A DNA stretch of 64,000 nucleotides from WYZ-LMO2 sp038731605 (GTDB lineage: Archaea > Halobacteriota > Archaeoglobi > Archaeoglobales > Archaeoglobaceae). This document shows positions 7,886 to 16,377 of this stretch, piece after piece. A model generated the notes under the pieces. That model did not search any database and was not told the origin of the DNA. It saw only the letters and a list, made by a program, of their open reading frames with translations. Position 1 is the first letter of the stretch, and each line of letters starts with the position of its first letter. The position numbers and the translations under genes are program-made. The DNA is taken from assembly GCA_038731605.1 (NCBI GenBank), contig JAVYQP010000001.1, positions 248,001-312,000 of the forward strand, written 5' to 3'.

Positions 7886-8356
7886 ATGAGAGAAGTTGAG
7901 GTTCTCGTTACCGGAGGACAAGCGACGCCTGGACCACCTCTTGGTCCGGTTATTGGACCCTTAGGCTTGAACGTGAAGCAAGTAGTCGATAAGATAAACG
8001 AGGCGACGAAGGAATACGCTGGCTTGAGCGTTCCAGTGAAAATAATAGTGAAGGAGGACAGGTCTTTCGAGATAAAAGTTGGAGTTCCACCGGTTTCAGC
8101 ACTGATAAAGAAGGAGCTGAAGCTCGAAAAAGGATCTTCGAACCCAGGGAAGGATTTCGTTGGCGACATAAAGCTCGAGCAGTTGATAAAGATAGCAAAG
8201 CTGAAGAGAGAGAAATCGCTCTCGTATTCGCTCAAGGGCGTTGTTAAAGAGGCGTTGGGAGTTTGTGTTTCGATGGGAATAAAGGTCAATGGTAAAAATC
8301 CGAAGGAAGTGATCAAAGAAATCGACGAGGGGAAGATAGAGATCCCAGAAGATTAG
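7886..8356 (+). CDS. rpl11: Large-subunit ribosomal protein uL11
   Basis: A 156-residue L11 with the N-terminal motif ATPGPPLGPVIGPLGLN, then the C-terminal rRNA-binding domain ending with the segment that contains VKEALGVCVSMGI. It forms the GTPase-associated stalk base of the 50S subunit. The ATG at 7886 is chosen over a GTG at 7880 because the GAAGGAGGTG at 7871-7880 is correctly spaced. The L1-L10-L12 genes that often follow L11 are absent here; a convergent GTPase gene overlaps the end by four bases. Confidence 0.95.
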   Translation: MREVEVLVTGGQATPGPPLGPVIGPLGLNVKQVVDKINEATKEYAGLSVPVKIIVKEDRSFEIKVGVPPVSALIKKELKLEKGSSNPGKDFVGDIKLEQLIKIAKLKREKSLSYSLKGVVKEALGVCVSMGIKVNGKNPKEVIKEIDEGKIEIPED

Positions 8357-9054
8357 CTCAAGTCACCGCAAGCGCAGAAAAGTTCCCTCAAAGCTGAGAG
8401 CAAATCTTCAAATCCAGTTTTTTTAACGCTCGAAATTTTTATTGGTCTATACTTCACCGTGCTGTAATCCAAGACCGGCACAAGCTTCTCCATCAGCTCC
8501 GCCAAAACTCCGCTTCTGAGCTTCAACTCCCTCGTAACCTTCTCAACCTCTACTTCGAACAAATCGTTTTTTGAAAGAACCGCTATGGTCGGGATTGAAA
8601 GCCTGAGGGATACGACAACGTTCTGCAGAATCGCAGAGACGAAGTTCTCGGGGGTTTTTACCATTGTGGAGTCGAGCATGAAGATCCCTGCGGTGAAGCG
8701 GTCTGAAATTCTGTGGACGAACTCGATGCCACTCTCGGAGTAAACGAACAGCTCCATTTGCCCGGGTGTGTCGTAGAGCACGAAGTCAGCGGAAACTCTG
8801 AAATCTTCGACGAAGTCGAGCATGAGCTCCATCGACTTTAGAAGCGCGCCATTTATGCCGAGCTTGTAGCGTGTCATAACCTCTTCGGTTTTCACGAACC
8901 TCCTTATGTCCAGGTCTGCGTGGTAAATTGGGTCGCTTGCTGGGTCGAGGTTTACGAGCCTGACATCGTAGCCCTCGCTCCTTAGAAAGGCTCCAAACTC
9001 CTTCACCAACGTGCTCTTCCCACTTCCAGCGGTTCCTACGACGAGGACCCTCAT
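8353..9054 (-). CDS. GPN-loop GTPase with altered GPN motif
   Basis: The 233-residue P-loop GTPase has G1 GTAGSGKST (7-15), NLDPASDPI switch segment (35-43), DTPGQMELF (G3), and SKND (G4), the pattern of the GPN family (archaeal PAB0955; eukaryotic Npa3/GPN1 involved in RNA polymerase II assembly). The family name motif Gly-Pro-Asn is here Gly-Ile-Asn at 66-68 in LGINGALLKSM. The GPN loop contacts the partner subunit's gamma phosphate, so loss of Pro is notable, although the Asn is kept. It overlaps the upstream coiled-coil membrane gene by one base, so they are likely cotranscribed. Confidence 0.9.
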   Translation of the reverse strand: MRVLVVGTAGSGKSTLVKEFGAFLRSEGYDVRLVNLDPASDPIYHADLDIRRFVKTEEVMTRYKLGINGALLKSMELMLDFVEDFRVSADFVLYDTPGQMELFVYSESGIEFVHRISDRFTAGIFMLDSTMVKTPENFVSAILQNVVVSLRLSIPTIAVLSKNDLFEVEVEKVTRELKLRSGVLAELMEKLVPVLDYSTVKYRPIKISSVKKTGFEDLLSALRELFCACGDLS

Positions 9055-9743
9055 CAGTATCTGCGCAGGAAAGCCAAAAAGATGCCCACGAGTATCGCCA
9101 AGAGCAGAATCGTAGAGAACTTGAAAACATCGGTGTAAAATGCTACGCTTTTCATATGAGCTTCGAGATTTTTTAACTCTGAGTTTAGCTTGGAGTTCTC
9201 TGCCTTTAGCTCTTCCACGGTCTTTTGCAACTCGAGCAGAGTCGCAGTTGTTGTGTTGAGACTCTTTGAGTAATTCACAAGCTCAGCTCTCGCATTTTCG
9301 AGCTCACTCTTTAGCCTTAGGTTCTCCTCTCCGTATGCCTTTATCTTGTCGTATAAGTCTACGTTTATGCTGTTCACGATTTCGACGAGCGATTGGAGGT
9401 ATTCGATTCGTGAACGCAGAGCTTCATTTTCTTTTTTGAACTTGATCATCTCTTTCTGCAGTTCGGTAACTTCTTTACTGAAATTCTCGGCTTTTCGTAT
9501 CTCTACCACGAGCTTTTCTTCACCTGAAGCGCTCCTCAGTGTTATCGTCTTCAGCCCTTCGCAACCATAACCAACGATGACGACATAGCTTCCCGCTGAG
9601 AGGTTTTCAACGCTCTTCAGGCTGTGCTCGAAGAACATGCAATCGTCGAGAAAGACTTCTGTTTGCTCTGACAGCGTCAAGTTAAACGAAGCTCCTTGAA
9701 AAGCTATGTTTGTGCTAAGAAGAGCAAGAAGGAGCAGAATCAC
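9054..9743 (-). CDS. Secreted/membrane coiled-coil protein, unknown function
   Basis: A 229-residue protein with an N-terminal signal-like hydrophobic stretch (1-16), a beta-rich domain of about 70 residues with several Asn-X-Ser/Thr sites, a coiled coil of heptads from about 88 to 195 (TELQKEMIKFKKENEALRS and similar), and a C-terminal membrane span (about 208-226) ending in RRY. It would be anchored by its tail with the coil outside. I do not recognise a family. It lies between a GPN GTPase and another membrane gene, overlapping both by one to four bases. Confidence 0.65.
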   Translation of the reverse strand: MILLLLALLSTNIAFQGASFNLTLSEQTEVFLDDCMFFEHSLKSVENLSAGSYVVIVGYGCEGLKTITLRSASGEEKLVVEIRKAENFSKEVTELQKEMIKFKKENEALRSRIEYLQSLVEIVNSINVDLYDKIKAYGEENLRLKSELENARAELVNYSKSLNTTTATLLELQKTVEELKAENSKLNSELKNLEAHMKSVAFYTDVFKFSTILLLAILVGIFLAFLRRY

Positions 9744-10153
9744 TTCCCAACACCTCTCAAGCTTCTATGCACGACTTCCCATATCTCGGAAAGATCCTTA
9801 ATCGATGCAATTCTACCACGAACGTATAGAAATGTCTTTCCATGTCTCAACGCATATCTGCAGTCGTTCTCTTGGAATATGACGACCTCCTCAGCGTTCA
9901 TCTGCTCGAGCAACTTCCGCATCTCCATCGCTTCGACCTCTTCTATTCCGATCATCTTCTTCCTTTCCCTATCGATGACTGCGCTGTTGACGAGAAACTT
10001 GTTTTTGAGGTATTCGGGGATCTCTTCGATTTTTAAAATCACGCTTTGACTCTTATTTCCGATTCCAAGCTTCTTTAAAAGATTTTCCCCAATAAAAAAC
10101 CCCAATCCAACCCCAAACGTTGAGATTAGGATCTCCCAGAAGATACGCACCAC
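9740..10153 (-). CDS. Small membrane-anchored protein, unknown function
   Basis: The 137-residue protein has one N-terminal hydrophobic span (about 6-22, with glycine spacing GVGLGFFIG) followed by a soluble domain of about 110 residues, rich in charged helices and ending with RSLRGVGK. A segment containing EEVVIFQENDCRYALRHG may be a beta hairpin. No family was recognised. It overlaps the coiled-coil membrane gene by four bases, and with the GPN GTPase forms a three-gene run. Its upstream region is shared with the divergent CxxC protein gene. Confidence 0.6.
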   Translation of the reverse strand: MVRIFWEILISTFGVGLGFFIGENLLKKLGIGNKSQSVILKIEEIPEYLKNKFLVNSAVIDRERKKMIGIEEVEAMEMRKLLEQMNAEEVVIFQENDCRYALRHGKTFLYVRGRIASIKDLSEIWEVVHRSLRGVGK

Positions 10154-10239
10154 CTATGATTCATAGGCGACAAAACTTTTATATTTTGCTGAGCCCGCAG
10201 TGGGGCAACAAGTTTAAAATCCAAACACGAAATGGATCT

Positions 10240-10455
10240 ATGATCGTGAAACTTTCGCTCCAGGGATTGAGGTGTAAGGCTTGCATTAGTGCAGTTAGGT
10301 CTACGTTGGAAGAAAACGGTGCTGTGGTCGTGGGAATAAGTTTGAGGGAAGCGGAGATCGAAATCGACGACGGAGACGCTGAGAAAATAGAAAAAATACT
10401 CAAGGATATTAAGGAGCTTGGTTACGAGGCAAAGGTTGTTGAGATTCAGCGCTGA
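10240..10455 (+). CDS. Heavy-metal-associated (HMA) domain protein
   Basis: The 71-residue protein is a single ferredoxin-like HMA domain: the LRCKACISAVRSTLEE helix carries the Cys-X2-Cys metal site, and the rest follows the beta-alpha-beta-beta-alpha-beta order, ending with ELGYEAKVV. Such domains act as copper or other soft-metal chaperones, or bind metal for a P-type ATPase. The usual GMxC is here GLRC. ATG 10240 is chosen because translation upstream is not HMA-like; a TATA-like TTTATATTTT lies at 10179-10188. Confidence 0.8.
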   Translation: MIVKLSLQGLRCKACISAVRSTLEENGAVVVGISLREAEIEIDDGDAEKIEKILKDIKELGYEAKVVEIQR

Positions 10456-10997
10456 ACCACTCTATCGAAAAACGGGTTCTTCCCCTCGGATGCGATTGGA
10501 ATCGCAAACATTACGTCGCTGTTCATTATCCCGAGAGCCTTCACTGCAACCGCAACCCTATACATTATTCTCGTGTCAACTCCGAGGATTGCGGACATCT
10601 TTACCGCACTTCCCAAGGCTATGCCAAGGTCTATCAGCTTGAAAACGCAATTCGGACCCCTGAACTTTTTCTCTCTTTTCTCCGCCTTCTCGAACTCTGC
10701 ACAACTGCTGAACCCACAGGCTCCGCAGTTAACGCCAAGCGACTTTCCGCCCTTTATTCCAAGGACTAAGATACCCTTTGCCTTTCTCAAGCTGTTCGCA
10801 TCCCTTATGAAGTCCTTATCTTCGCTCGCAAACTCCTCCATTTTCCTTGCGATCTCCTCTATCCTCTCCTTTGAGATGTAGACTATCTCGAGGTCGTCGA
10901 TTCCCTTTGACTTCGGCGCAGTTCTTGCACTCTCTGCCATCAGAAATGCACAGATCTTAACCGCCTCGTCTGCAAAATCTCTCTCGTTCAGCACCAT
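10446..10997 (-). CDS. DUF2148 protein with ferredoxin-like cysteine cluster
   Basis: The 183-residue protein has the DUF2148 pattern: an N-terminal SARTAPKSKGID segment resembling the nitroreductase FMN-binding start, and a cysteine motif GVNCGACGFSSCAEF with a further Cys in GPNCVFKL, which could hold an iron-sulfur cluster. The family is described only as containing a ferredoxin domain; it is common in anaerobes. It follows cobA by 19 bases on the same strand and is probably read from the hemL-hemC-cobA operon. Its end overlaps the convergent HMA gene by ten bases. Confidence 0.8.
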   Translation of the reverse strand: MVLNERDFADEAVKICAFLMAESARTAPKSKGIDDLEIVYISKERIEEIARKMEEFASEDKDFIRDANSLRKAKGILVLGIKGGKSLGVNCGACGFSSCAEFEKAEKREKKFRGPNCVFKLIDLGIALGSAVKMSAILGVDTRIMYRVAVAVKALGIMNSDVMFAIPIASEGKNPFFDRVVQR

Positions 10998-11016
10998 GAA
11001 AAAAGTCTGCTGAATA

Positions 11017-11760
11017 TTAACCTAACTCCGCTTTGCTTTGTGCAATCGTGCGCATGACTTCTACGACTTTCCCTATCACGATCACCGCTGGCGGGGAAAC
11101 GTTCATCTTCTTCACTTTCTCCGCTATGTCCCTCAGAGTCCCATCGACTACCCTTTGCTCATTCGAAAATCCTTTTTCGACAACCGCAACCGGTGTATCT
11201 GGGTCTTTTCCGTTCTCGATGAGGTTTGCACAGATCTTTTCTATGTTCGAGAGCCCCATGAGCACGACGATCGTTGCATTTAACTTCGCAAGCGCAGACC
11301 AGTTCAGCCTCCCCCTTGCCTCGTGACCAGTGATGAAAACAACCGCTGGATCGCAGTCACGATGTGTAATCGGAATGTTCGCAACGCCGGGAACTGCGAT
11401 CGCCGAAGTTACCCCGGGGACGTATTCGAATTCGATCCCTTCTTTGGCGAGGAACTCGATCTCTTCACCTCCCCTGCCAAAAACAAATGGATCCCCGCCT
11501 TTTAACCGAACGACTCTCTTTCCAACTTTTGCAAAATTTGCGAGCATCTTGTTTATCTCTTCCTGCTCAAATTTGTGGAAACCTTTTCTCTTTCCCACGC
11601 TTATAAGCTCAGCCTTTGTCTCTTTGAGAACTTCAACCACTTCTCCTATCAGATCATCGTAAAGAATCACGTCCGCCTCTTTTATCACGTTCAGCGCCCT
11701 TATCGTTAGCAGATCCTTCTTTCCTGGACCAGCTCCAACGATGAAGACCTTACCCTTCAT
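11017..11760 (-). CDS. cobA: Uroporphyrinogen-III C-methyltransferase
   Basis: The 247-residue SAM-dependent enzyme adds methyl groups at C2 and C7 of uroporphyrinogen III, giving precorrin-2 for siroheme, cobamide, F430 and heme d1-type routes. Signatures are VGAGPGKKDLLTIRAL at about 7-22 with VILYDDL after it, RLKGGDPFVFGRGGEE at about 83-98, and the VPGVTSA and GHEARGR segments. It overlaps the end of hemC by 11 bases in the tetrapyrrole operon hemL-hemC-cobA. No uroporphyrinogen-III synthase domain is fused to it. Confidence 0.94.
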   Translation of the reverse strand: MKGKVFIVGAGPGKKDLLTIRALNVIKEADVILYDDLIGEVVEVLKETKAELISVGKRKGFHKFEQEEINKMLANFAKVGKRVVRLKGGDPFVFGRGGEEIEFLAKEGIEFEYVPGVTSAIAVPGVANIPITHRDCDPAVVFITGHEARGRLNWSALAKLNATIVVLMGLSNIEKICANLIENGKDPDTPVAVVEKGFSNEQRVVDGTLRDIAEKVKKMNVSPPAVIVIGKVVEVMRTIAQSKAELG

Positions 11761-12604
11761 TTTTCACTCTCCTCGCAACTTCCTTCGCTTCTTCTATCGA
11801 ATGCTTTGATATCTTCTCCTCGACTCTAACGTATTTTCCCGAGAGAACTTCGCATATAACCTTAGCCTTGTCTCCGGATACCTTTGCATACACTCCGAAT
11901 GGCACAGCACAACCAAAGCCAAGTTCTCTTGCGATCGTTCTCTCAATCTGGGCTTCAATCCAAGTCTCTTCATCGTTTAAGAATGAAACAAGCTCTTCTT
12001 CGCCAACTCTCGTAGCAACTGCGATTATCCCTTGGTTCGGCGGAGGAACTATGACCTCAGGCGGAAAGCTCTGGTAGTCTACGTTCAACTTCAGCCTCTG
12101 TATCCCAGCTTCTGCAACTATTATCGCATCGTAAAGCCCATCTTTGAGCTTTCTGATCCTCGTATCGAGATTTCCACGCAAGTTCTCGAATCTGAGATCG
12201 CTTCTAAGTCTCGAGAACTGTGCTCTCCTCCTTAAACTCGAAGTCCCAACTACGGCGTTGCTTTCGAGCTCTTCGAGCCTTCTGCATTTCCTGAAGATCA
12301 TCGCATCGCAGGGGCTGTCTCTCTTAAGGACTGCGGAAATCTTCGTCCCCTCGACACGCTGGGTTGGGACGTCTTTGTAGCTGTGCACCGCCACATCTAT
12401 TTCTCTCCTTACAAGAGCTAAGTCGATCTCCCTAACGAACGCTCCAATCCCCCTGAACTCGTGGAGTGGTTTGTCTTTCATTATGTCTCCCTTGGTCTTT
12501 ATCACCTTTAGCTCTACCTCGTATCCCTCCTTTTCGAGCTTTTCAACGACGAGCTTAGCCTGAGCGAGTGCTAACTTACTGCCCCTTGTTCCAACTCTGA
12601 TCAT
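11750..12604 (-). CDS. hemC: Hydroxymethylbilane synthase (porphobilinogen deaminase)
   Basis: The 284-residue enzyme polymerises four porphobilinogens into hydroxymethylbilane. RVGTRGSKLALAQA at the N-terminus, VHSYKDVPT with the catalytic Asp, TSSLRRRAQ, and RGNLDTRIRKL are all present. The dipyrromethane cofactor is carried by the Cys in GFGCAVPFG (about residue 233), a slight variant of the usual GGCxxPIG. It overlaps hemL upstream by 29 bases and cobA downstream by 11, so the three are tightly coupled. Confidence 0.95.
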   Translation of the reverse strand: MIRVGTRGSKLALAQAKLVVEKLEKEGYEVELKVIKTKGDIMKDKPLHEFRGIGAFVREIDLALVRREIDVAVHSYKDVPTQRVEGTKISAVLKRDSPCDAMIFRKCRRLEELESNAVVGTSSLRRRAQFSRLRSDLRFENLRGNLDTRIRKLKDGLYDAIIVAEAGIQRLKLNVDYQSFPPEVIVPPPNQGIIAVATRVGEEELVSFLNDEETWIEAQIERTIARELGFGCAVPFGVYAKVSGDKAKVICEVLSGKYVRVEEKISKHSIEEAKEVARRVKNEG

Positions 12605-13838
12605 ACGCCTCGATTATCGCATTAGCTGTTTTTTCAACGTCTTCTTTGCTGTGTGCATAACTCATGAAGCAGACTTCGAATTGCGAAGGCGGGAAGTAGA
12701 CACCCTTTTCGAGCAGTTTCCAGAAGAAGCGCATGAACGCTTCTTTGTTCAGTTTCAGCGCTTCGGAGTAATTCCTCGGGACTTCTCCGAAGTATATGCA
12801 GAACATCGAAGCTATCTGTGCGCACTTGACATCGTCTTTCAACGCTTTGCAAAGCTCTTCAGCCTTCTTCGCAGTTTTTTCTACGACTCCCTCCCCTTCT
12901 AAGATCTTAACCGTTGTATAACCAGCGAGCAAACTGATGGGGTTCCCGCTGAAGGTTCCAGCTTGGTAAACGTTCCCCGAAGGTGAAACGAGCTCCATTA
13001 TTTCTCTTCTACCTCCGTAGATTCCGATTGGAAATCCTCCTCCGGCAATCTTTCCCAAAGTTGTAAGGTCTGCTTTGACGCCATAGAACTCCTGAGCACC
13101 GCCCATCGCCAATCGGAAGCCAGTGATGATCTCGTCAAAGATCAGGAGCACGTCGTTCTCCTTCGTTATTTTCCTAACCTCTCTTAGATACTCTTTTTCC
13201 GGGATTATCAGCGAAGCGTTCGCCATCACGGGCTCCATTATCACGGCTGAGACGTCTTTGTCTTTTTCAAGAACTTGCGAAAGAGCTTCAACGTCGTTGT
13301 ATGGAACCTGAAGCGTGTTCTTAACAAAATCCCTCGGAACTCCCGCAGAATTCGGAACTCCGAAAGTCGTAGCTCCGCTCCCAGCCTTTACGAGCACCGC
13401 TTCGTGCGATCCGTGAAAGCTTCCCTCGATTTTCACAATCTTTTCTCTCCCCGTAAAACCTCTTGCGACACGAAGTGCCGACATCGTAGCCTCGCTTCCC
13501 GTGTTGACGAACCTAAGCATCTCTATGGATGGAAAATGCTTTCTTATTAGCTTCGCATACTCAACCTCGAGTTCGATGGGAGTTCCATAGATCCAACCAT
13601 CTTCGAGCTTATTCTTGATCTCCTCTTTGACCTCTTCGTTCGCATGCCCAAGGATTAGGGCGCCGAAAGCCATGCAGTAGTCGATGAACTCGTTGCCATC
13701 GACATCGTAGAGCTTTGAGCCCCTTGCTTTTGCGATGTAGATTGGATGCGGTTTGAAAGCTCTGACTGGACTGCTGACACCACCCGGCATCAAACCGATG
13801 GCTTCGCTGTAAAGCTCCTTGGATCGCTCGAGTTTCAT
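12576..13838 (-). CDS. hemL: Glutamate-1-semialdehyde 2,1-aminomutase
   Basis: The 420-residue PLP enzyme makes 5-aminolevulinate from glutamate-1-semialdehyde in the C5 pathway. The PLP lysine is K263 in TTLGKIAGGGFP; the N-terminal LMPGGVSSPVRAF, VNTGSEATMSA and FDEIITGFR motifs are complete, and the length matches the family. It is the first gene of hemL-hemC-cobA. Its start lies 18 bases from a palindromic TATA element at 13856-13867, which suggests a leaderless transcript. Confidence 0.96.
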   Translation of the reverse strand: MKLERSKELYSEAIGLMPGGVSSPVRAFKPHPIYIAKARGSKLYDVDGNEFIDYCMAFGALILGHANEEVKEEIKNKLEDGWIYGTPIELEVEYAKLIRKHFPSIEMLRFVNTGSEATMSALRVARGFTGREKIVKIEGSFHGSHEAVLVKAGSGATTFGVPNSAGVPRDFVKNTLQVPYNDVEALSQVLEKDKDVSAVIMEPVMANASLIIPEKEYLREVRKITKENDVLLIFDEIITGFRLAMGGAQEFYGVKADLTTLGKIAGGGFPIGIYGGRREIMELVSPSGNVYQAGTFSGNPISLLAGYTTVKILEGEGVVEKTAKKAEELCKALKDDVKCAQIASMFCIYFGEVPRNYSEALKLNKEAFMRFFWKLLEKGVYFPPSQFEVCFMSYAHSKEDVEKTANAIIEAYDQSWNKGQ

Positions 13839-13855
13839 GAAGTTCGTGACACTTC

Positions 13856-13867
13856 GATTTTAAAATC
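13856..13867. promoter_or_regulatory. Palindromic TATA element of the hemL operon
   Basis: GATTTTAAAATC is a perfect 12-base palindrome whose centre is about 24 bases before the hemL ATG, the archaeal TATA distance for a leaderless start. TCGTGAC occurs twice as a direct repeat 60 bases apart, at 13844-13850 and 13904-13910, flanking this element in the divergent hemL/NrpR-like intergenic space. The repeats could be operators; that is inference. Confidence 0.4.
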
Positions 13868-13919
13868 CTTTGCTGAAAGTGGACAAAAGGCTTATCATTC
13901 ACCTCGTGACTTTTGCTTG

Positions 13920-14882
13920 ATGGTTGAGGAAGAGATACTCGAGATACTCAGCGAGTTCGGACCGCTTAGTTCTCAAGAGATCGAGAAGGAGCTCCAGAGT
14001 CGAGGTTTCGAGATAAAATCGAGGACTGTGAGGTATCATCTGAAGAAGTTGGAGCTAAAGGGGTTTGTGAGTAAAAACGACTATGGAAAATCGCAAATAA
14101 CTACAAAGGGCATAGAGTTTCTGAAAAGTGTTAAGACGTCTGAAAGGCTGGGGGAGTTCACGGAAAGGATCGAGCTCAACGTTTACTCTTGCGACTTCGA
14201 CATATTTAGGATGAGGGGAAAGGTTCCGACGAATGTTGCTTTCGTAAAGAAGGAGAACTTTGAAAATTGTATTCGAATCCTTGAGGAGATGGAAAACTTC
14301 CCGTTTTTGATTCATCGTGGAGTTTTCATCGCAGACGAGGGCGAGGAGTTGGGCGGGAAAATTGTTCCACAGGGGTTGTTTGCGATTGTGACGATTTCAA
14401 ACACGATATACGATGTTCTGCTGAGATCTGCGGGTGTGAACACTCATCCTGAGTTCTCCGCACTGGTTGGCGTTGAAAAAATGATCCCAAAGAGAATTTT
14501 GGAGTTGATAAGCTATGCAGGCACAACTATGAGCCCCGGGTGGCTTCTCCTTCGTTCGAGGCTAACATCGGTCAGCTCGATTTTGAGAACGGGCGACGGG
14601 GTCATAATATCCGCAGTTAGGAGCTTTAGCAGATACGCAATAGACATAGTTGTTCGCAACGTTGAGCTTGCGAGCTCCAAGGGATTCGGCGGAGTCCTTG
14701 CAATTCTCCACCCCTCTGATAAACGCTTTAGCCTCCCAACTGGTAAGAGAGCGAGACTTTTTGTGAGCGCTGGGCTCAATCACTTGGCGCCGATTCACGA
14801 GATGGGCATTGAGATGGATGTGAAGGTGAACGAGGTTCTTCTCGACTTCACGAAGTTCAAGCCAATTAGCCGTGTTAAATAA
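13920..14882 (+). CDS. NrpR-type transcriptional regulator (HTH + one DUF128 domain)
   Basis: The 320-residue protein has a winged helix-turn-helix (1-75, with SSQEIEKELQSRGFEIKS and RTVRYHLKKLE) and then one NrpR regulatory domain (DUF128, about 85-315). NrpR of methanogens represses nitrogen genes and senses 2-oxoglutarate, and many carry two such domains. The ATG at 13920 begins directly at the HTH. Only one DUF128 domain is present. It is divergent from hemL and upstream of the TRAP importer genes; a known NrpR operator (GGAA-N6-TTCC) was not seen nearby, so its targets are uncertain. Confidence 0.85.
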   Translation: MVEEEILEILSEFGPLSSQEIEKELQSRGFEIKSRTVRYHLKKLELKGFVSKNDYGKSQITTKGIEFLKSVKTSERLGEFTERIELNVYSCDFDIFRMRGKVPTNVAFVKKENFENCIRILEEMENFPFLIHRGVFIADEGEELGGKIVPQGLFAIVTISNTIYDVLLRSAGVNTHPEFSALVGVEKMIPKRILELISYAGTTMSPGWLLLRSRLTSVSSILRTGDGVIISAVRSFSRYAIDIVVRNVELASSKGFGGVLAILHPSDKRFSLPTGKRARLFVSAGLNHLAPIHEMGIEMDVKVNEVLLDFTKFKPISRVK

Positions 14883-14942
14883 TTAACTTGCTTGGCAAAA
14901 CACTTCCAAAAAGCTTAAATATTAGAAAATGAAAAATGAACT

Positions 14943-15983
14943 ATGGTGAAAGTTAGAGCGCTGATGGTTTTAGCCCTACTCGCAGTGGCAATTTCTTTCT
15001 CTGGCTGTCAGCAACCACAGCCAACCGCAACTCCAACACCAACCCCAACGCAAACACCAACAACTCCTGCTGGACCTTCTTCGCTTACGATCGCTTCTGG
15101 AACTGTCGGAGGGGTTTACATATACTACTGCTCTGGACTTGCGTCGATCTACTCGAAATACCTCAACATAAGTGCAAATGCGGTGCAAACGAAGGCGAGC
15201 GTTGACAATTTGCTTTACGTTTACAAATCCCCTTCTGACACGATTGGGATAGCGCTGATAAAAAGTGTCGACGATGCATGGACGGGGAAGTCTTCAGCGT
15301 TTGAAAACAAGCCCCAGGACTGGATTCGAGTGCTTTGGGTCCCATACTCTACGCCGATACACATCGTAACGACAGCGGACAGCGGGATAAAGACCGTTTA
15401 CGATCTGAAGGGAAAGAGGGTATCGACGAGTGCACCGGGAAGCGGCACTGAGGTTGATGCGTTCGCAATTCTAAGTGTTGTTGGAATCGATCCATCGAAG
15501 GACTTCTCGGTCTGGCAGAGGCTTGGAGCGAAGGAATCTGCGGATGCCTTGCTCGATGGGAAGATCGATGCCTACTTCTGGAGTGGAACGATTCCCACAG
15601 CATCGGTTTCAGAACTTGCGACTAACCTAAAGCAGAGGGGAAAGCAGATAGCCTTCGTTGAAATCCCTGACGACGTTGTTAAGAAGCTTAATGAAAAGTT
15701 CCCAGGGCTCTACGTTCCGGATGTCATGAAGAAAGAATACTATGGTTCTCCAGCAGACGTGCAGACCGTTTCGACTTTGAACGTTATGTTCTGCCATAAG
15801 GATCTGCCCGAAGATTTTGTCTACAGGCTTGTTAAAACAACTTTTGAGCATCTCGACGAACTCTACGCTGTGCACCCAGCTGCGAAGCAGACGACGCTTG
15901 AAAATGCAGTGATATACAAGGGCAACGTTCCATACCATCCGGGAGCCATAAAGTTCTTCAAAGAAAAGGGAGTCTGGAAGTAA
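14943..15983 (+). CDS. TRAP transporter solute receptor, TAXI family (lipoprotein)
   Basis: The 346-residue receptor has a lipoprotein-type signal peptide ending in SFSGCQQ (Cys at about 22), a Thr-Pro rich linker (about 26-45) and the TAXI domain, seen in SLTIASGTVGGVYIYYC and SAPGSGTEVDAF. It would capture a small organic acid outside the cell and deliver it to the membrane permease two genes downstream. TATA-like GCTTAAATATTA lies at about 14913-14924. The ligand cannot be read; the neighbours below suggest a dicarboxylate. Confidence 0.92.
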   Translation: MVKVRALMVLALLAVAISFSGCQQPQPTATPTPTPTQTPTTPAGPSSLTIASGTVGGVYIYYCSGLASIYSKYLNISANAVQTKASVDNLLYVYKSPSDTIGIALIKSVDDAWTGKSSAFENKPQDWIRVLWVPYSTPIHIVTTADSGIKTVYDLKGKRVSTSAPGSGTEVDAFAILSVVGIDPSKDFSVWQRLGAKESADALLDGKIDAYFWSGTIPTASVSELATNLKQRGKQIAFVEIPDDVVKKLNEKFPGLYVPDVMKKEYYGSPADVQTVSTLNVMFCHKDLPEDFVYRLVKTTFEHLDELYAVHPAAKQTTLENAVIYKGNVPYHPGAIKFFKEKGVWK

Positions 15984-16373
15984 ATGAGGTCTTTTGTTTT
16001 TTTGATCCTCTTAACTTTTTTTGCTTCGGAAATCCAAGAGTCTGCGGTTTGCGTGAAAAACCTTGAAACCGGAGAAACCACGAGGTTCTCCGCTTCAGAT
16101 TTCCTCCTCGAGTTTAAGCACTCGATCTACGGGGGCGATGTTGTGCTGAACTGTAGAGTTGCGGAAGGGAAGATCGTGGTTAAAACCCTCGAAAGCGACG
16201 ATGAGGCGTCGATCTCTTACTACACGGATCTCTACGAATCCCTTGAAGACAAGTTCGTCGCGGAGATCGAAGATAAGATTGACATCATTGTTGTAAACGA
16301 GGGCTGGAAGGTAAAGATTCGAGGCGAAGAGTTTGAAACCAAATCCATTAGCAGAATTTTCCCTTGCAGGTGA
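15984..16373 (+). CDS. DUF1850 protein of TRAP-TAXI system
   Basis: A 129-residue protein with a short hydrophobic N-terminus (1-18) and a beta-rich domain containing LEFKHSIYGG, the pattern of DUF1850, a small secreted protein found between the TAXI receptor and permease in many bacteria and archaea. Its exact role is not known. Its ATG directly follows the receptor stop codon and only four bases separate it from the permease gene, so it belongs to the same operon. Confidence 0.8.
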   Translation: MRSFVFLILLTFFASEIQESAVCVKNLETGETTRFSASDFLLEFKHSIYGGDVVLNCRVAEGKIVVKTLESDDEASISYYTDLYESLEDKFVAEIEDKIDIIVVNEGWKVKIRGEEFETKSISRIFPCR

Positions 16374-16377
16374 TTGA

